Shown here piece after piece: positions 20,592 to 30,845 of a stretch of DNA of 64,000 nucleotides. The notes below the pieces were generated by a model. That model had not been told where the DNA came from, did no database searches, and saw only the letters and a list, made by a program, of their open reading frames with translations. Position 1 is the first letter of the stretch. Every line of letters starts with the position of its first letter. A program made the translations under genes and the position numbers. Source of the stretch: Pseudomonas sp. SL4(2022) (GTDB taxonomy: Bacteria > Pseudomonadota > Gammaproteobacteria > Pseudomonadales > Pseudomonadaceae); the NCBI RefSeq assembly GCF_026625725.1, contig NZ_CP113060.1:186001-250000 (forward strand), read 5' to 3'.

Positions 20592-21683
20592 TCAGCCATG
20601 CTCCTTCTCGAACTCGGCCATATAGGCGACCAGCGCCTCGACGGCATCCAGCCCCACAGCATTATAAATAGAGGCGCGCATACCACCGACCGAACGATGG
20701 CCTTTCAGATTGAGCAGGCCGCGCGCATCGGCACCAGCGAGGAACGGCTTGTCCAGTTTCTCGTCAGCCAGACGGAACGGTACGTTCATCCAGGAGCGGG
20801 CGTTGTGAGCAATCGGGTTGCTGTAGAAATCGCTGGTATCGATGGCTTTGTAGAGCAGGTCTTTCTTGGCGCGGTTCTGACGCTCCATGGCGGCCACCCC
20901 ACCCTGCTCTTTCAGCCACTCGAACACCAGGCCAGAGAGGTACCAGGAGAAGGTCGCCGGGGTGTTGTACATCGAGCCGTTATCAGCGGCGATCTTGTAA
21001 TTGAGCATGGTCGGACAGACGCTGCGGGCACGGCCGAGGAGGTCTTCACGCACGATGGTCACGACCAGGCCGCTGGGGCCGATGTTCTTCTGCGCGCCAG
21101 CGTAGATCAGGCCGAACTTCGACACATCGATCGGGCGCGAAAGGATGTCGGAAGACATATCCGCCACCAGCGGCACGTCACCGACTTCGGGAATCCAGTC
21201 GAACTGCAGGCCGCCGATGGTTTCATTGCTGGCGTAGTGCAGGTAGGCGGCGCCTTTCGACAGCTGCCACTCGTTCTGTCCAGGAATGGCGAAGTAGTCA
21301 TAAGCCTTGGCGCTGGCAGCAACATTGATGTTGCCGTAGCGGCTGGCTTCTTCGATGCTTTTCTTCGACCAGATACCGGTATCGATATAGTCGGCAACGC
21401 CGTCTTCCGGTAGCAGGTTGAGCGGGATTTCAGCGAACTGCTGGCTGGCCCCGCCCTGCAGAAACAGCACCTTGTAATCGGATGGAATATCCATCAGGTC
21501 GCGCAGGTCCTGCTCGGCCTTTTCCGCGATGGCGGTGTACTCATCGCTGCGGTGGCTCATTTCCATGACCGACAGGCCTTTGCCTTGCCAATCAAGAAGC
21601 TCCGCCTGGGCGCGTTGCAGAACAGCTTCAGGAAGCGCGGCCGGGCCGGCGCAGAAGTTAAAGGCTCGCTTGCTCACATCCAC
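20592..21683 (-). CDS. serC: Phosphoserine aminotransferase
   Basis: A 363-residue class V PLP aminotransferase. It starts MDVSKRAFNFCAGPAALPEAVL and carries VMEMSHRSDEYTAIAEKAE, VLFLQGGASQQFAEIPLNLL, DMSSDILSRPID and the Schiff-base segment FGLIYAGAQKNIGPSGLVVTI, with the Lys before Asn-Ile-Gly. It converts 3-phosphohydroxypyruvate to phosphoserine and also serves pyridoxal phosphate synthesis. It is the first of the serC-pheA-hisC-tyrA/aroA-cmk run. gyrA ends 87 bases upstream with a hairpin between. The order gyrA-serC-pheA is the one I recall from P. aeruginosa. Confidence 0.97.
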   Translation of the reverse strand: MDVSKRAFNFCAGPAALPEAVLQRAQAELLDWQGKGLSVMEMSHRSDEYTAIAEKAEQDLRDLMDIPSDYKVLFLQGGASQQFAEIPLNLLPEDGVADYIDTGIWSKKSIEEASRYGNINVAASAKAYDYFAIPGQNEWQLSKGAAYLHYASNETIGGLQFDWIPEVGDVPLVADMSSDILSRPIDVSKFGLIYAGAQKNIGPSGLVVTIVREDLLGRARSVCPTMLNYKIAADNGSMYNTPATFSWYLSGLVFEWLKEQGGVAAMERQNRAKKDLLYKAIDTSDFYSNPIAHNARSWMNVPFRLADEKLDKPFLAGADARGLLNLKGHRSVGGMRASIYNAVGLDAVEALVAYMAEFEKEHG

Positions 21684-21738
21684 TCTCGCTCAAAATAGTG
21701 GGCGGGCTGGTGCGTGCCAGCAGCCGCCAAATCCTACG

Positions 21739-21769
21739 CTGTCAGAGGCGAGCGCACTCGCCCCGACAG
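21739..21769 (-). terminator. Hairpin immediately after gyrA stop
   Basis: CTGTC (21739-21743) pairs with GACAG (21765-21769) around an inner stem GGCGAG/CTCGCC (21747-21752 with 21757-21762). It begins one base after the gyrA stop codon on the minus strand. There is no T-run behind it, so it may attenuate or protect the mRNA end rather than stop transcription outright. Confidence 0.5.
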
Positions 21770-21770
21770 A

Positions 21771-24542
21771 TCACTCTTCGCTGATCGGGCTTTCGTCAGC
21801 AGCCTCAGGTGCATCGCCTGCATCCTCGATAGCACCGTCAACACCCTCCTCGCCTTCCAGCAGCTCTTCGTCGTCTTCCGCCGAAGGCTCCTGCACACGC
21901 TCAAGGCCCACCAGGGTTTCATCCTTGGCCAGCTTGATCAGAGTCACGCCCTGGGTGTTGCGACCGAGGCTGGAGACTTCACTGACGCGAGTACGCACCA
22001 GGGTGCCTTGGTCAGAAATCAGCATGATTTCCTCGCCCTCCAACACCTGCACGGCACCGACCAGCTTACCGTTACGCTCGTTGCTGACCATGGCGATCAC
22101 GCCCTGACCACCACGACCGCGACGCGGGAACTCGGCCATCGCCGTGCGCTTGCCGTAACCACGCTCGGACGCGGTGAGAATCTGCGCATCGCGCTCCGGG
22201 ATCAGCATGGAGATGATGTTCTGCCCCTCTGGCAGACGCATGCCGCGTACACCGCGGGCGGTACGACCCATGGTGCGCACGTGTTTTTCCTTGAAGCGGA
22301 TGACCTTGCCGCCATCGGAGAACATCATCACTTCACGGGCACCATCGGTGATGGCTGCCGCGATCAAGGTGTCACCCTCTTCCAGCTTCAGGGCAATCAG
22401 GCCACTGGTGCGCGGACGGCTGAACTGCACCAGCGGGGTCTTCTTCACGGTACCGAAGGCGGTTGCCATAAAGATGTAGGCACCGGTCGGCTCATCCTGC
22501 TCGTCGTCGGCCACATCGGCGTCGCCATCTTCAGCCACATCGGCTTCGATCACTTCACCTTCCAGCACCACGCCTTCGCTGTCATCCAGTTCTTCATCAC
22601 CCGCGCTCTGCTGCAAGGCTTCCAGATCGACCTGAAGCATGGCGGTGATGCGCTCGCCTTCATCCAGCGGCAGCAGGTTGACCAGCGGACGGCCACGGGC
22701 GGCACGGGACGCTTCGGGAATTTCGTAGGTCTTCAGCCAATACACCTTGCCCTTGCTGGAGAACAGCAACAGCGTGGCGTGGCTGTTGGCTACCAGCAGG
22801 TGTTCGATGTAGTCCTCATCCTTGACCCCGGTGGCGGACTTGCCGCGACCACCGCGACGCTGCGCCTGGTAGGCATGCAGCGGCTGGCTCTTGGCATAAC
22901 CACCGTGGGAGATGGTCACGACCCGCTCTTCTTCGGTGATCAGATCGGCCATGGTCAGGTCCATGCGCGAGGCAACAATCTCGGTGCGACGGGCATCGCC
23001 GAACTCGGCCTTGACCGCTTCCAGCTCTTCGCGGATCACTTCCATCAGACGCACGGCACTGGTGAGGATGCGGATCAGCTCACCGATCTGGGTAAGGATT
23101 TCCTGGTACTCGGCCAGCAGTTTTTCATGCTCAAGGCCAGTCAGGCGGTGCAGGCGCAGCTCAAGAATGGCCTGAGCCTGATCCGGCGAGAGGAAGTACT
23201 TGCCATCGCGCAAGCCGTACTGCGGCTCAAGGTCTTCCGGACGGCAGGCATCGGCACCTGCGCGCTCGACCATGGCCTCTACAGCGCTGGATTCCCAAGC
23301 TGTGGAAATCAGCGCTTGCTTGGCTTCGGCCGGAGTTGGCGAGGCCTTGATCAGGGCAATCACCGGATCGATGTTGGACAGGGCAACCGCCTGCCCCTCG
23401 AGAATATGACCACGTTCGCGCGCTTTACGCAGTTCGAACACAGTACGCCGGGTGACCACTTCACGACGGTGCAGGATGAAGGCTTCAAGCATGTCCTTGA
23501 GGTTGAGGACTTTCGGCTGACCGTCGATCAGCGCCACCACGTTGATGCCGAACACACTCTGCATCTGGGTCTGGGCGTAGAGGTTGTTCAGCACCACTTC
23601 CGGCACTTCACCACGGCGAAGCTCGATGACCACACGCATGCCGTCCTTGTCGGACTCATCGCGCAGCTCAGTGATGCCTTCGAGCTTCTTCTCTTTGACC
23701 AGCTCGGCGATCTTCTCGATCAATCGTGCCTTGTTCAGCTGATACGGCAGCTCGGTGACGACGATCTGCTGACGACCGCCGACCTTGTCGATGTCTTCAA
23801 TTTCAGCGCGGGCACGCATGTAAATGCGCCCACGACCGGTGCGATAGGCTTCGATGATGCCGGCACGACCATTGATGATGCCGGCAGTCGGGAAATCCGG
23901 CCCTGGGATGAACTGCATCAGGTCATCGACCGTCAGGTCGCCGTTGTCGATCAGGGCCAGGCAGCCGTTAATCACTTCCGTGAGGTTGTGCGGCGGAATG
24001 TTGGTAGCCATCCCCACGGCAATACCGCTGGAACCGTTGACCAGCAGGTTGGGGATCTTGGTCGGCATGACCGCCGGGATCATTTCCGTACCGTCGTAGT
24101 TCGGCACCCAGTCCACGGTTTCCTTGTGCAGGTCAGCCAGCAGCTCATGGGCCAGCTTGGTCATGCGCACTTCGGTGTATCGCATGGCGGCGGCGTTGTC
24201 GCCGTCCACCGAGCCGAAGTTGCCCTGGCCGTCGACCAGCAGGTAACGCAGGGAGAATGGCTGCGCCATCCGCACGATGGTGTCGTATACCGCGGTATCA
24301 CCGTGCGGGTGGTATTTACCGATGACGTCACCGACCACACGGGCGGACTTCTTGTATGCCTTGTTCCAGTCGTTACCCAACTCGCTCATGGCAAACAGCA
24401 CACGGCGGTGCACGGGCTTCAAGCCATCACGCGCATCCGGCAGTGCGCGACCGACAATTACGCTCATCGCGTAATCGAGGTAGGACTGCTTGAGTTCGTC
24501 TTCAATATTGACCGGGAGGATTTCTTTGGCCAGTTCGCCCAT
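21771..24542 (-). CDS. gyrA: DNA gyrase subunit A
   Basis: A 923-residue type IIA topoisomerase subunit starting [20 protein letters not shown]. The N-terminal winged helix has the quinolone-resistance region [20 protein letters not shown], with Thr and Asp at the positions of E. coli 83 and 87 (wild-type for pseudomonads). The catalytic Tyr lies in [14 protein letters not shown]. The C-terminal beta-pinwheel contains the GyrA box ([13 protein letters not shown], residues ~560-575) and an acidic insert with many Glu and Asp (~residues 660-700). With GyrB it introduces negative supercoils. The start ATG is at 24540-24542; an in-frame ATG at 24620 would add 26 residues unlike the family. Confidence 0.98.
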   Translation of the reverse strand: MGELAKEILPVNIEDELKQSYLDYAMSVIVGRALPDARDGLKPVHRRVLFAMSELGNDWNKAYKKSARVVGDVIGKYHPHGDTAVYDTIVRMAQPFSLRYLLVDGQGNFGSVDGDNAAAMRYTEVRMTKLAHELLADLHKETVDWVPNYDGTEMIPAVMPTKIPNLLVNGSSGIAVGMATNIPPHNLTEVINGCLALIDNGDLTVDDLMQFIPGPDFPTAGIINGRAGIIEAYRTGRGRIYMRARAEIEDIDKVGGRQQIVVTELPYQLNKARLIEKIAELVKEKKLEGITELRDESDKDGMRVVIELRRGEVPEVVLNNLYAQTQMQSVFGINVVALIDGQPKVLNLKDMLEAFILHRREVVTRRTVFELRKARERGHILEGQAVALSNIDPVIALIKASPTPAEAKQALISTAWESSAVEAMVERAGADACRPEDLEPQYGLRDGKYFLSPDQAQAILELRLHRLTGLEHEKLLAEYQEILTQIGELIRILTSAVRLMEVIREELEAVKAEFGDARRTEIVASRMDLTMADLITEEERVVTISHGGYAKSQPLHAYQAQRRGGRGKSATGVKDEDYIEHLLVANSHATLLLFSSKGKVYWLKTYEIPEASRAARGRPLVNLLPLDEGERITAMLQVDLEALQQSAGDEELDDSEGVVLEGEVIEADVAEDGDADVADDEQDEPTGAYIFMATAFGTVKKTPLVQFSRPRTSGLIALKLEEGDTLIAAAITDGAREVMMFSDGGKVIRFKEKHVRTMGRTARGVRGMRLPEGQNIISMLIPERDAQILTASERGYGKRTAMAEFPRRGRGGQGVIAMVSNERNGKLVGAVQVLEGEEIMLISDQGTLVRTRVSEVSSLGRNTQGVTLIKLAKDETLVGLERVQEPSAEDDEELLEGEEGVDGAIEDAGDAPEAADESPISEE

Positions 24543-24728
24543 GAGTAGCCTGGTTCCTTTTTCTGGTGAAACTCCGCGCCATTCGTCCTGAACGAGGTGG
24601 AGCCTGTCGCTGCGCCTCAAGGCTTACAGCGACTCACGACAAATCAATAAGTTATGCCATGTATCTGCGCAGGTAAGAGGCCCATAACAGGCACCCCTGA
24701 AAACCGCCGGAGCTTACCACAATCACTG

Positions 24729-24772
24729 CGGCGCACCTATCCCCAGCACCAGCGGCACGACTAGGTGCGCCG
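24729..24772. repeat. 11-bp perfect inverted repeat between mtnA and gyrA
   Basis: CGGCGCACCTA (24729-24739) and TAGGTGCGCCG (24762-24772) are exact reverse complements separated by 22 bases. No T-run follows on either strand. It lies just after the mtnA stop in the spacer upstream of gyrA. It may be a REP-like element, an mRNA-end stabiliser, or a site near the gyrA promoter. Confidence 0.6.
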
Positions 24773-24786
24773 GCACGCAGGAAAAC

Positions 24787-25863
24787 TCAATGCAAGCGCT
24801 TGCGGCACATCAATTGCGCCATCTTTTCCGCATCCGGACGATCGACCACGCCCTTTTCGGTGACGATAAAATCGATCAGGTCGGCCGGAGTCACATCAAA
24901 CACCGGATTGAACGCCGCCACGCCGCGAGCAATCGGCATTCCACCCAGTTCCAGCAACTCACTGGCGGCACGCTCTTCGAGGATGATGTCATCACCGTGC
25001 TCCATGGCCATATCGATGGTCGAACTGGGCGCGACCACCATAAAGCGCACGCCGTGATGCATGGCATTCACGGCCAACTGGTAGGTGCCAATCTTGTTGG
25101 CCACGTCACCGTTGGCCGCAATCCGGTCGGCACCAACGATGACCCAGGTGATGCCACGAGTCTTCATCAGGTGCGCGGCGGCCGAATCGGCATTCACCGT
25201 CACCGGGATGCCATCTTCTGCCAACTCCCAGGCAGTCAAGCGCGAGCCCTGCAGCCAGGGCCGGGTTTCATCGGCATAAACCCGCTCCAGCAACCCATCA
25301 TGAAAGACTGCGCGAATCACCCCCAACGCCGTACCGAAGCCACCAGTGGCCAGGGCGCCGGCATTGCAGTGGGTCAGCAGGTTCTGTGCATTGCCCTGAT
25401 GCTTGCGAATCAGTTCGGCACCGAGCTGAGCCATAGTCAGATTGGCCTCACGGTCACTCTGGTGAATGCCGATGGCTTCAGCTTCGAGTTGAGCGACCAG
25501 GTCATCGCCGCCCTTGAGCCGATCCAGGCGCTCACGCATGCGATTGAGCGCCCAGAACAGATTGACCGCCGTCGGCCGCGACGCCGCCAGCAGGTCAAAA
25601 TCCGCCTGCAAGGCAGAGCGCCAATCGCCACCCTCCTGCAAACGGGCACGCAACGCCAGCACCACAGCATAGGCGGCGGCAATACCAATGGCCGGCGCGC
25701 CACGCACCACCATACTGCGAATGGCCTCAGCGACATCGACGGCCGAGTGATAGCTGAGCCAGGTTTGCGCAAAGGGCAGCGCGCGCTGGTCGAGCAGGTG
25801 CAGAGCGCCATCACGCCAGTCAATGGCCGTCACCTTCTCTGCCGCTAGCAATTGCTCGCGCAT
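24787..25863 (-). CDS. mtnA: Methylthioribose-1-phosphate isomerase
   Basis: A 358-residue eIF2B-alpha-like isomerase. It starts [26 protein letters not shown]. Family landmarks are [40 protein letters not shown] (with the catalytic Cys), [17 protein letters not shown] and [21 protein letters not shown] (with the catalytic Asp). It converts methylthioribose-1-phosphate to methylthioribulose-1-phosphate in the methionine salvage cycle. The start at 25861-25863 has GGAGG six bases upstream; an ATG at 25902 in the same frame lacks support. The divergently transcribed mtaD supplies the same pathway. Confidence 0.96.
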   Translation of the reverse strand: MREQLLAAEKVTAIDWRDGALHLLDQRALPFAQTWLSYHSAVDVAEAIRSMVVRGAPAIGIAAAYAVVLALRARLQEGGDWRSALQADFDLLAASRPTAVNLFWALNRMRERLDRLKGGDDLVAQLEAEAIGIHQSDREANLTMAQLGAELIRKHQGNAQNLLTHCNAGALATGGFGTALGVIRAVFHDGLLERVYADETRPWLQGSRLTAWELAEDGIPVTVNADSAAAHLMKTRGITWVIVGADRIAANGDVANKIGTYQLAVNAMHHGVRFMVVAPSSTIDMAMEHGDDIILEERAASELLELGGMPIARGVAAFNPVFDVTPADLIDFIVTEKGVVDRPDAEKMAQLMCRKRLH

Positions 25864-25999
25864 CACACACCTCCGCCGGAAAAAGCCGACCATTATACGC
25901 ACAGCGCGAAAGCTGTCGGGTTAGATCAGGCCATGCAGCTTCAAGCCTAGGGCGTTCCCCTATAAACTCGCCACTTTAATGTCCGCCGGAAGCGCCACC

Positions 26000-27319
26000 A
26001 TGCCCCAAGCACCGCTCGACTTGCTGCTCCTGCCCACCTGGCTGGTCCCGGTCGAACCTGCTGGCGTGATCCTGCTGGAACATGGCCTGGGTATCCGTGA
26101 CGGGCGTATCACCCTGATCGCCCCGCGCGCCGAAGCCCTCAAGCACAGCGCACAGCAGGTACTTGAACTACCTGGCAGGCTGCTCACACCAGGGCTGGTG
26201 AATGCCCACGGGCATGCGGCAATGACCCTGTTCCGCGGCCTGGCCGATGACCTGCCACTGATGACCTGGCTGGAAAAACACATCTGGCCGGCCGAGGCCA
26301 AGTGGGTCAGCGAGCAGTTCGTTGAGGACGGCACCGAGCTGGCCATCGCCGAACAGCTCAAGGGCGGCATCACCTGCTTCTCCGACATGTATTTCTTTCC
26401 GGAAACCGCCAGCCAGCGGGTGCACAGCAGCGGCATTCGCGCGCAGATCACCATTCCGGTACTGGATTTCCCGATTCCCGGCGCGCGCGATGCAGACGAA
26501 TCGCTGCGCAAGGGCCTGGCGCTGTTCGATGATCTCAAACACCACCCGCGCCTGAGCGTAGCGTTTGGACCGCATGCACCCTACACGGTCAGCGACGACA
26601 AGCTGGAGAACATCCGCATGCTCGCCGAAGAGCTGGATGCTGGCATTCACATGCACGTGCACGAAACCGCCTTCGAAGTGCAGCAGAGCCTGGAACAGCG
26701 CGGCGAGCGTCCACTGGCGCGTCTGGCCCGCCTTGACCTGCTCGGCCCACGCTTTCAGGCCGTGCACATGACGCAAATTGATGACGCTGACCTGGCCTTG
26801 CTGGTGGCCAGCAACAGCAGCGTGATCCACTGCCCGGAATCCAACCTCAAGCTGGCAAGCGGCTTCTGCCCGGTGGAAAAACTCTGGCAGGCCGGCGTCA
26901 ACGTGGCCATCGGCACGGATGGCGCAGCCAGCAATAACGATCTCGACCTGCTCGGCGAAACTCGCACCGCCGCCCTCTTAGCCAAGGCAGTTGCCGGCTC
27001 GGCCACCGCCCTGGATGCCCACCGCGCACTGCGCATGGCCACCCTCAACGGCGCTCGCGCCCTTGGCCTGGATGAGCAGATCGGCTCACTGGAACTGGGC
27101 AAGGCCGCTGATATGACTGTATTCAACCTCTCCGGCCTGGCCCAGCAACCGGTCTACGACCCGGTATCGCAGCTGCTTTATGCCGGCGGCCGCGCCTGCG
27201 TTGAGCACCTCTGGGTCGGCGGCAAGCAGTTGCTCGACGGCGGCCAACTGACACGCCTGGACGAACAACGGATCATCGCCAACGCCCAGGCCTGGGGGAC
27301 CAAAATTGCCGGCCAATAG
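26000..27319 (+). CDS. mtaD: 5'-methylthioadenosine/S-adenosylhomocysteine deaminase
   Basis: A 439-residue amidohydrolase. Metal-binding and catalytic motifs are [60 protein letters not shown] and [15 protein letters not shown]. In P. aeruginosa the homologue deaminates methylthioadenosine to methylthioinosine, which is then split to the MtnA substrate, so pairing with the divergent mtnA is meaningful. I chose the ATG at 26000 ([15 protein letters not shown]), which has GGAAG eight bases upstream; a further in-frame ATG at 25979 is possible. The 136-base spacer to mtnA should hold both promoters. Confidence 0.94.
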   Translation: MPQAPLDLLLLPTWLVPVEPAGVILLEHGLGIRDGRITLIAPRAEALKHSAQQVLELPGRLLTPGLVNAHGHAAMTLFRGLADDLPLMTWLEKHIWPAEAKWVSEQFVEDGTELAIAEQLKGGITCFSDMYFFPETASQRVHSSGIRAQITIPVLDFPIPGARDADESLRKGLALFDDLKHHPRLSVAFGPHAPYTVSDDKLENIRMLAEELDAGIHMHVHETAFEVQQSLEQRGERPLARLARLDLLGPRFQAVHMTQIDDADLALLVASNSSVIHCPESNLKLASGFCPVEKLWQAGVNVAIGTDGAASNNDLDLLGETRTAALLAKAVAGSATALDAHRALRMATLNGARALGLDEQIGSLELGKAADMTVFNLSGLAQQPVYDPVSQLLYAGGRACVEHLWVGGKQLLDGGQLTRLDEQRIIANAQAWGTKIAGQ

Positions 27320-27457
27320 CGGCAAACCCGGAAATGTGAGCACTGCGACAAACTGACATACATTGGTCGCACAACAGGCGTCCAATCCACCCGGCGAAAC
27401 TGGCAACATGAGCACCTTGCGCTCCCACTCTCGCCGCAGCCTGATTCAGGGATTTAT

Positions 27458-28156
27458 ATGAGCAACGTCGACCACGCCGAAATCGCCAAATTCGAAGCCC
27501 TCGCCCATCGCTGGTGGGACCGCGAAAGCGAATTCAAGCCGCTGCATGACATCAACCCGCTGCGCGTCAACTGGATCGACGAGCGTGTCGGCCTGGCCGG
27601 TAAAAAGGTCCTGGATGTTGGCTGCGGCGGTGGCATTCTCAGCGAGTCCATGGCCCAGCGCGGCGCCAGCGTCACCGGCATCGACATGGGTGAAGCCCCG
27701 CTGGCGGTAGCCCAGCTGCACCAACTGGAATCAGGGGTCAGCGTCGAGTACCGGCAGATCACCGCTGAAGCCCTGGCTGCCGAAATGCCCGGCCAGTTCG
27801 ACGTGGTCACCTGCCTGGAAATGCTGGAGCACGTACCCGATCCATCCTCGGTCATCCGCGCCTGCTACACCTTGGTCAAACCAGGCGGCCAGGTGTTTTT
27901 CTCGACCATCAACCGCAACCCCAAGGCTTACCTGTTCGCCATCATCGGCGCCGAGTACCTGATGCGCCTGCTGCCGCGCGGCACCCATGATTTCAAGAAG
28001 TTTATTCGCCCCTCCGAGCTGGGTGCCTGGAGCCGTGACGCCGGTCTGCAGGTCAAGGACATCATCGGCCTGACCTACAACCCGCTGAGCAAACGCTACA
28101 AGCTGGAAGCCGATGTCGACGTCAACTACATGATCCAGACCCTCAAGGAGGCCTGA
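27458..28156 (+). CDS. ubiG: Ubiquinone biosynthesis O-methyltransferase UbiG
   Basis: A 232-residue class I SAM methyltransferase. It starts [21 protein letters not shown], typical of UbiG. Motif I is [37 protein letters not shown] and [23 protein letters not shown] follow. It performs both O-methylations in ubiquinone synthesis at the inner membrane. Its stop overlaps the mupP start (TGATG). The order ubiG-mupP-SDR matches P. aeruginosa as I recall it. The 138-base spacer after mtaD contains no strong terminator that I can see. Confidence 0.97.
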   Translation: MSNVDHAEIAKFEALAHRWWDRESEFKPLHDINPLRVNWIDERVGLAGKKVLDVGCGGGILSESMAQRGASVTGIDMGEAPLAVAQLHQLESGVSVEYRQITAEALAAEMPGQFDVVTCLEMLEHVPDPSSVIRACYTLVKPGGQVFFSTINRNPKAYLFAIIGAEYLMRLLPRGTHDFKKFIRPSELGAWSRDAGLQVKDIIGLTYNPLSKRYKLEADVDVNYMIQTLKEA

Positions 28157-28827
28157 TGCGCCTGCGCGCAGTTCTTTTCGATATGGACGGCACCCTGCTC
28201 GACAGCGCGCCAGACTTTATCGCCATCAGCCAGGCGATGCGCGCCGAGCGTGGCCTGCCGCCGATTGCCGACAAGCTGATCCGTGACCAGGTGTCCGGCG
28301 GCGCGCGCGCCATGGTCGCCGCCAACTTCGCCACGGACCCCGAGGCTGACGGTTTCGAGGCGCTGCGCCTGGAGTTCCTCGAACGCTATCAGAGCCATTG
28401 TGCAGTGCTGACCCGCCCCTTCGATGGCATGCATGAGCTGCTCGATGATATCGAACACGCCAAGCTTGTCTGGGGCGTGGCCACCAACAAACCGGTGCGC
28501 TACGCCGAACCGATCATGCAACAGCTCGGCCTGGCGCAGCGCTCGGCGGTATTGGTCTGCCCGGATCACGTCAGCCGCAGCAAACCGGACCCGGAGATGA
28601 TCCTGCTGGCATGCGCGAAGATGGGCGTGGAACCTGCCGCCACCCTGTTTATCGGCGATGACGAGCGCGATATAGAAGCCGGCCGCGCCGCCGGCTGCAA
28701 GACCGCCGCCGTCACCTACGGTTATATCCACCCGCAGGACAACCCACGCAACTGGGGTGCCGATGCCGTTGTGGACCATCCACTGGAACTGCGCGCCGTA
28801 CTTGAACGGGCCGTGTGCCGCTGCTGA
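28156..28827 (+). CDS. mupP: N-acetylmuramic acid 6-phosphate phosphatase MupP (HAD family)
   Basis: A 223-residue HAD-superfamily phosphatase. Motif I is [16 protein letters not shown], with the nucleophile and acid Asp pair; motif II is GVATNKP; motif III/IV is [18 protein letters not shown] and [16 protein letters not shown]. Older annotations call it phosphoglycolate phosphatase. In Pseudomonas the gene between ubiG and an SDR is MupP of the AnmK-MupP-AmgK-MurU cell-wall recycling route, which bypasses MurA and affects fosfomycin and beta-lactam response. That assignment rests on synteny. Its ATG overlaps the ubiG stop. Confidence 0.9.
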   Translation: MRLRAVLFDMDGTLLDSAPDFIAISQAMRAERGLPPIADKLIRDQVSGGARAMVAANFATDPEADGFEALRLEFLERYQSHCAVLTRPFDGMHELLDDIEHAKLVWGVATNKPVRYAEPIMQQLGLAQRSAVLVCPDHVSRSKPDPEMILLACAKMGVEPAATLFIGDDERDIEAGRAAGCKTAAVTYGYIHPQDNPRNWGADAVVDHPLELRAVLERAVCRC

Positions 28828-28898
28828 TAGTGTTCACTGATCAATCCAGGCTGGCCCACTGTCAAACCGGCCACACCTGAAAACACGAGGCTTTACCC

Positions 28899-29639
28899 AT
28901 GCGTAACTATTCCGCTCGCCCCGACCTGCTCAAGGGCCGCGTGATTCTGGTAACCGGCGCCGGCCGTGGCATTGGCGCAACCGCCGCCAAGACTTTCGCC
29001 GCCCACGGCGCAACCGTACTGCTGCTGGGCAAAACCGAAGACAACCTCAGCCGCGTCTATGACGCTATCGAAGCCGCTGGCCACCCGCAGGCTGCCGTCA
29101 TCCCGTTCAACCTGGAGACCGCCCTGCCGCACCAGTACGACGAATTGGCGGCGATGATCGAAGCCGAATTCGGCAAACTCGACGGCCTGCTGCACAACGC
29201 CTCGATCATTGGCCCACGCACACCGCTGGAGCAGCTGTCCGGCGACAACTTCATGCGTGTCATGCAGGTCAACGTCAACGCCATGTTTATACTCACCAGC
29301 ACGCTGCTGCCGCTGCTCAAGCTCTCGACTGACGCCTCGGTGGTATTCACCTCCAGCAGCGTTGGCCGCAAAGGCCGCGCATACTGGGGCGCCTATGCCG
29401 TCTCGAAGTTCGCCACCGAAGGCCTGATGCAGGTTCTGGCAGATGAAATCGACGGCATCGCCAGTGTCCGCGCCAACAGCGTCAACCCTGGAGCGACCCG
29501 CACCGACATGCGCGCCCAGGCCTACCCTGGGGAAAACCCGGCCAACAATCCGCTGCCAGAAGCCATCATGCCGGTGTACCTGTACCTGATGGGGCCGGAC
29601 AGCACGGGAGTGAATGGCCAGGCATTTGACGCACAGTAA
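28899..29639 (+). CDS. YciK-type short-chain dehydrogenase/reductase
   Basis: A 246-residue classical SDR. Cofactor motif VILVTGAGRGIGATAAKTFA; active site SSSVGRKGRAYWGAYAVSKFA with Ser, Tyr and Lys in the right spacing; NSVNPGATRTDMRAQAYPGE follows. The substrate is unknown. The homologue YciK in E. coli is an uncharacterised oxidoreductase. It lies 71 bases after mupP with its own ribosome site and may be co-transcribed. A GC-rich hairpin follows the stop. Confidence 0.92.
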   Translation: MRNYSARPDLLKGRVILVTGAGRGIGATAAKTFAAHGATVLLLGKTEDNLSRVYDAIEAAGHPQAAVIPFNLETALPHQYDELAAMIEAEFGKLDGLLHNASIIGPRTPLEQLSGDNFMRVMQVNVNAMFILTSTLLPLLKLSTDASVVFTSSSVGRKGRAYWGAYAVSKFATEGLMQVLADEIDGIASVRANSVNPGATRTDMRAQAYPGENPANNPLPEAIMPVYLYLMGPDSTGVNGQAFDAQ

Positions 29640-29650
29640 GGATTCGCTGA

Positions 29651-29672
29651 GTCCGCCGGTTTTCCGGCGGAC
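29651..29672 (+). terminator. GC-rich hairpin after the SDR gene
   Basis: GTCCGCCGG-TTTT-CCGGCGGAC is a perfect 9-bp stem 11 bases after the stop codon. Only a poor T-stretch follows (CTTGAATT), so termination may be partial. Confidence 0.6.
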
Positions 29673-29855
29673 CTTGAATTAACCGACATCAGATTGCCAG
29701 CAGCACCGTCAGTTAACCGGCAAGAACTTGCCACCCCGCCTCTAAAAATAATCACAAGCCACTGAAAATAAAGAGCTTTTAGGAATTATAAAAAGCTGGC
29801 ATGGATTTCGCTGAAGCCTCGCTATCGCCGCGTATAGCGCTAGAGGTAAAGCTTC

Positions 29856-30782
29856 ATGGCCCCGCACAACCAGTCCAACACCATTGATTTCGACGCCGCC
29901 AAACTGCAACGTCTCGGTTATGCCAGTCGCCTGCAAAAAAGCCTGAGGCCAGTTAGCCTGGCGCAGCTGCGTCAGCAATTGAGCCTGCGCCTGCAGACCT
30001 CGCTGGAAGCCGAACGCATCCTCGAGCTGTTCTATACCGAAGTGCAGCGCCTGGTGCCCCTCAGCGCCCTCAGCTATCAGCTGGCCTCCTGCGACCTGCG
30101 CCTGGAACTGGGCGAGCGTGCCAGTCACTCAGCTGGCTACCGCCTGAACCACGATGGCGAATTCCTCGGCGAGCTGACCTTCCGCCGTAACCAGCGCTTC
30201 AGCGAGGATGAACTCGGCCAACTCGAATCACTGCTCGCCAGCCTGCTCTTCCCTCTGCGCAACGCCCTGCTTTACCGCGCAGCTCTGCAAACAGCACTGC
30301 GCGATCCGCTGACCGAAACCGGCAACCGCATTGCCATGGAGCAGACCCTCAAACGTGAAGTGGATATTGCCCGGCGCAATCTTCAGCCGCTTTCAGTACT
30401 GATGGTCGACATCGACCACTTCAAGCGGATCAATGACAGCCACGGCCACATCGTGGGCGACCAAGCCCTCAAGGCCGTCGCCAGCGCCCTGAAAGACAGC
30501 CTGCGCAATGTCGACATGGTGTTCCGCTACGGTGGCGAAGAATTCATGGTGCTGCTCTCCAACACCAGCCGCGAGGCGGCTTCGATGATTGGTGAGCGTC
30601 TGCGCCTGGCGGTACTGGGCATTCAGTACCTGGTGGAAAACCGCGCCATTGAACTGTCGGTTAGCCTGGGCTGCGCCACCTTGCTACCGGGCGAGTCCAT
30701 GGACAGCCTGCTGCGCCGCGCCGACAGTGCGCTGTACGTATCCAAACGTGAAGGCCGCAACCGCCTGTCGATGGCCGGCTAA
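29856..30782 (+). CDS. GGDEF diguanylate cyclase with N-terminal GAF-like region
   Basis: A 308-residue soluble protein with no clear membrane segment. The first ~140 residues may form a GAF-like sensor. The GGDEF domain (~145-305) contains VLMVDIDHFKRINDSHGHIVGD and the intact active-site loop RYGGEEFMVLL. Five residues before it is Arg-Asn-Val-Asp, a match to the inhibitory RxxD I-site. It is expected to make c-di-GMP and to be product-inhibited. The 216-base leader contains two inverted repeats (AGCTTTT/AAAAGCT at 29774-29797 and CGCTAT/ATAGCG at 29820-29839) of unknown role. It resembles a GGDEF protein I recall near this place in P. aeruginosa. Confidence 0.9.
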   Translation: MAPHNQSNTIDFDAAKLQRLGYASRLQKSLRPVSLAQLRQQLSLRLQTSLEAERILELFYTEVQRLVPLSALSYQLASCDLRLELGERASHSAGYRLNHDGEFLGELTFRRNQRFSEDELGQLESLLASLLFPLRNALLYRAALQTALRDPLTETGNRIAMEQTLKREVDIARRNLQPLSVLMVDIDHFKRINDSHGHIVGDQALKAVASALKDSLRNVDMVFRYGGEEFMVLLSNTSREAASMIGERLRLAVLGIQYLVENRAIELSVSLGCATLLPGESMDSLLRRADSALYVSKREGRNRLSMAG

Positions 30783-30795
30783 CGCCAACGCAGAC

Positions 30796-30830
30796 AATAA
30801 AAAAGGCGACCCTCGGGTCGCCTTTTTATT
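30796..30830. terminator. Bidirectional Rho-independent terminator between diguanylate cyclase and rluB
   Basis: AAAAAAGGCGACC-CTC-GGTCGCCTTTTT is a long symmetrical stem with A-runs on one side and T-runs on the other. It lies between the converging stops at 30782 and 30846 and can serve both strands. Confidence 0.93.
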
Positions 30831-30845
30831 GTCACTCAGAATGCC

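Noticed and set aside
21714..24548. A 944-codon open frame on the plus strand opposite gyrA
   Set aside because: It mirrors gyrA codon for codon, its translation is rich in His, Gln and Leu with no family motifs, and gyrA is unmistakable. It is a composition artefact.
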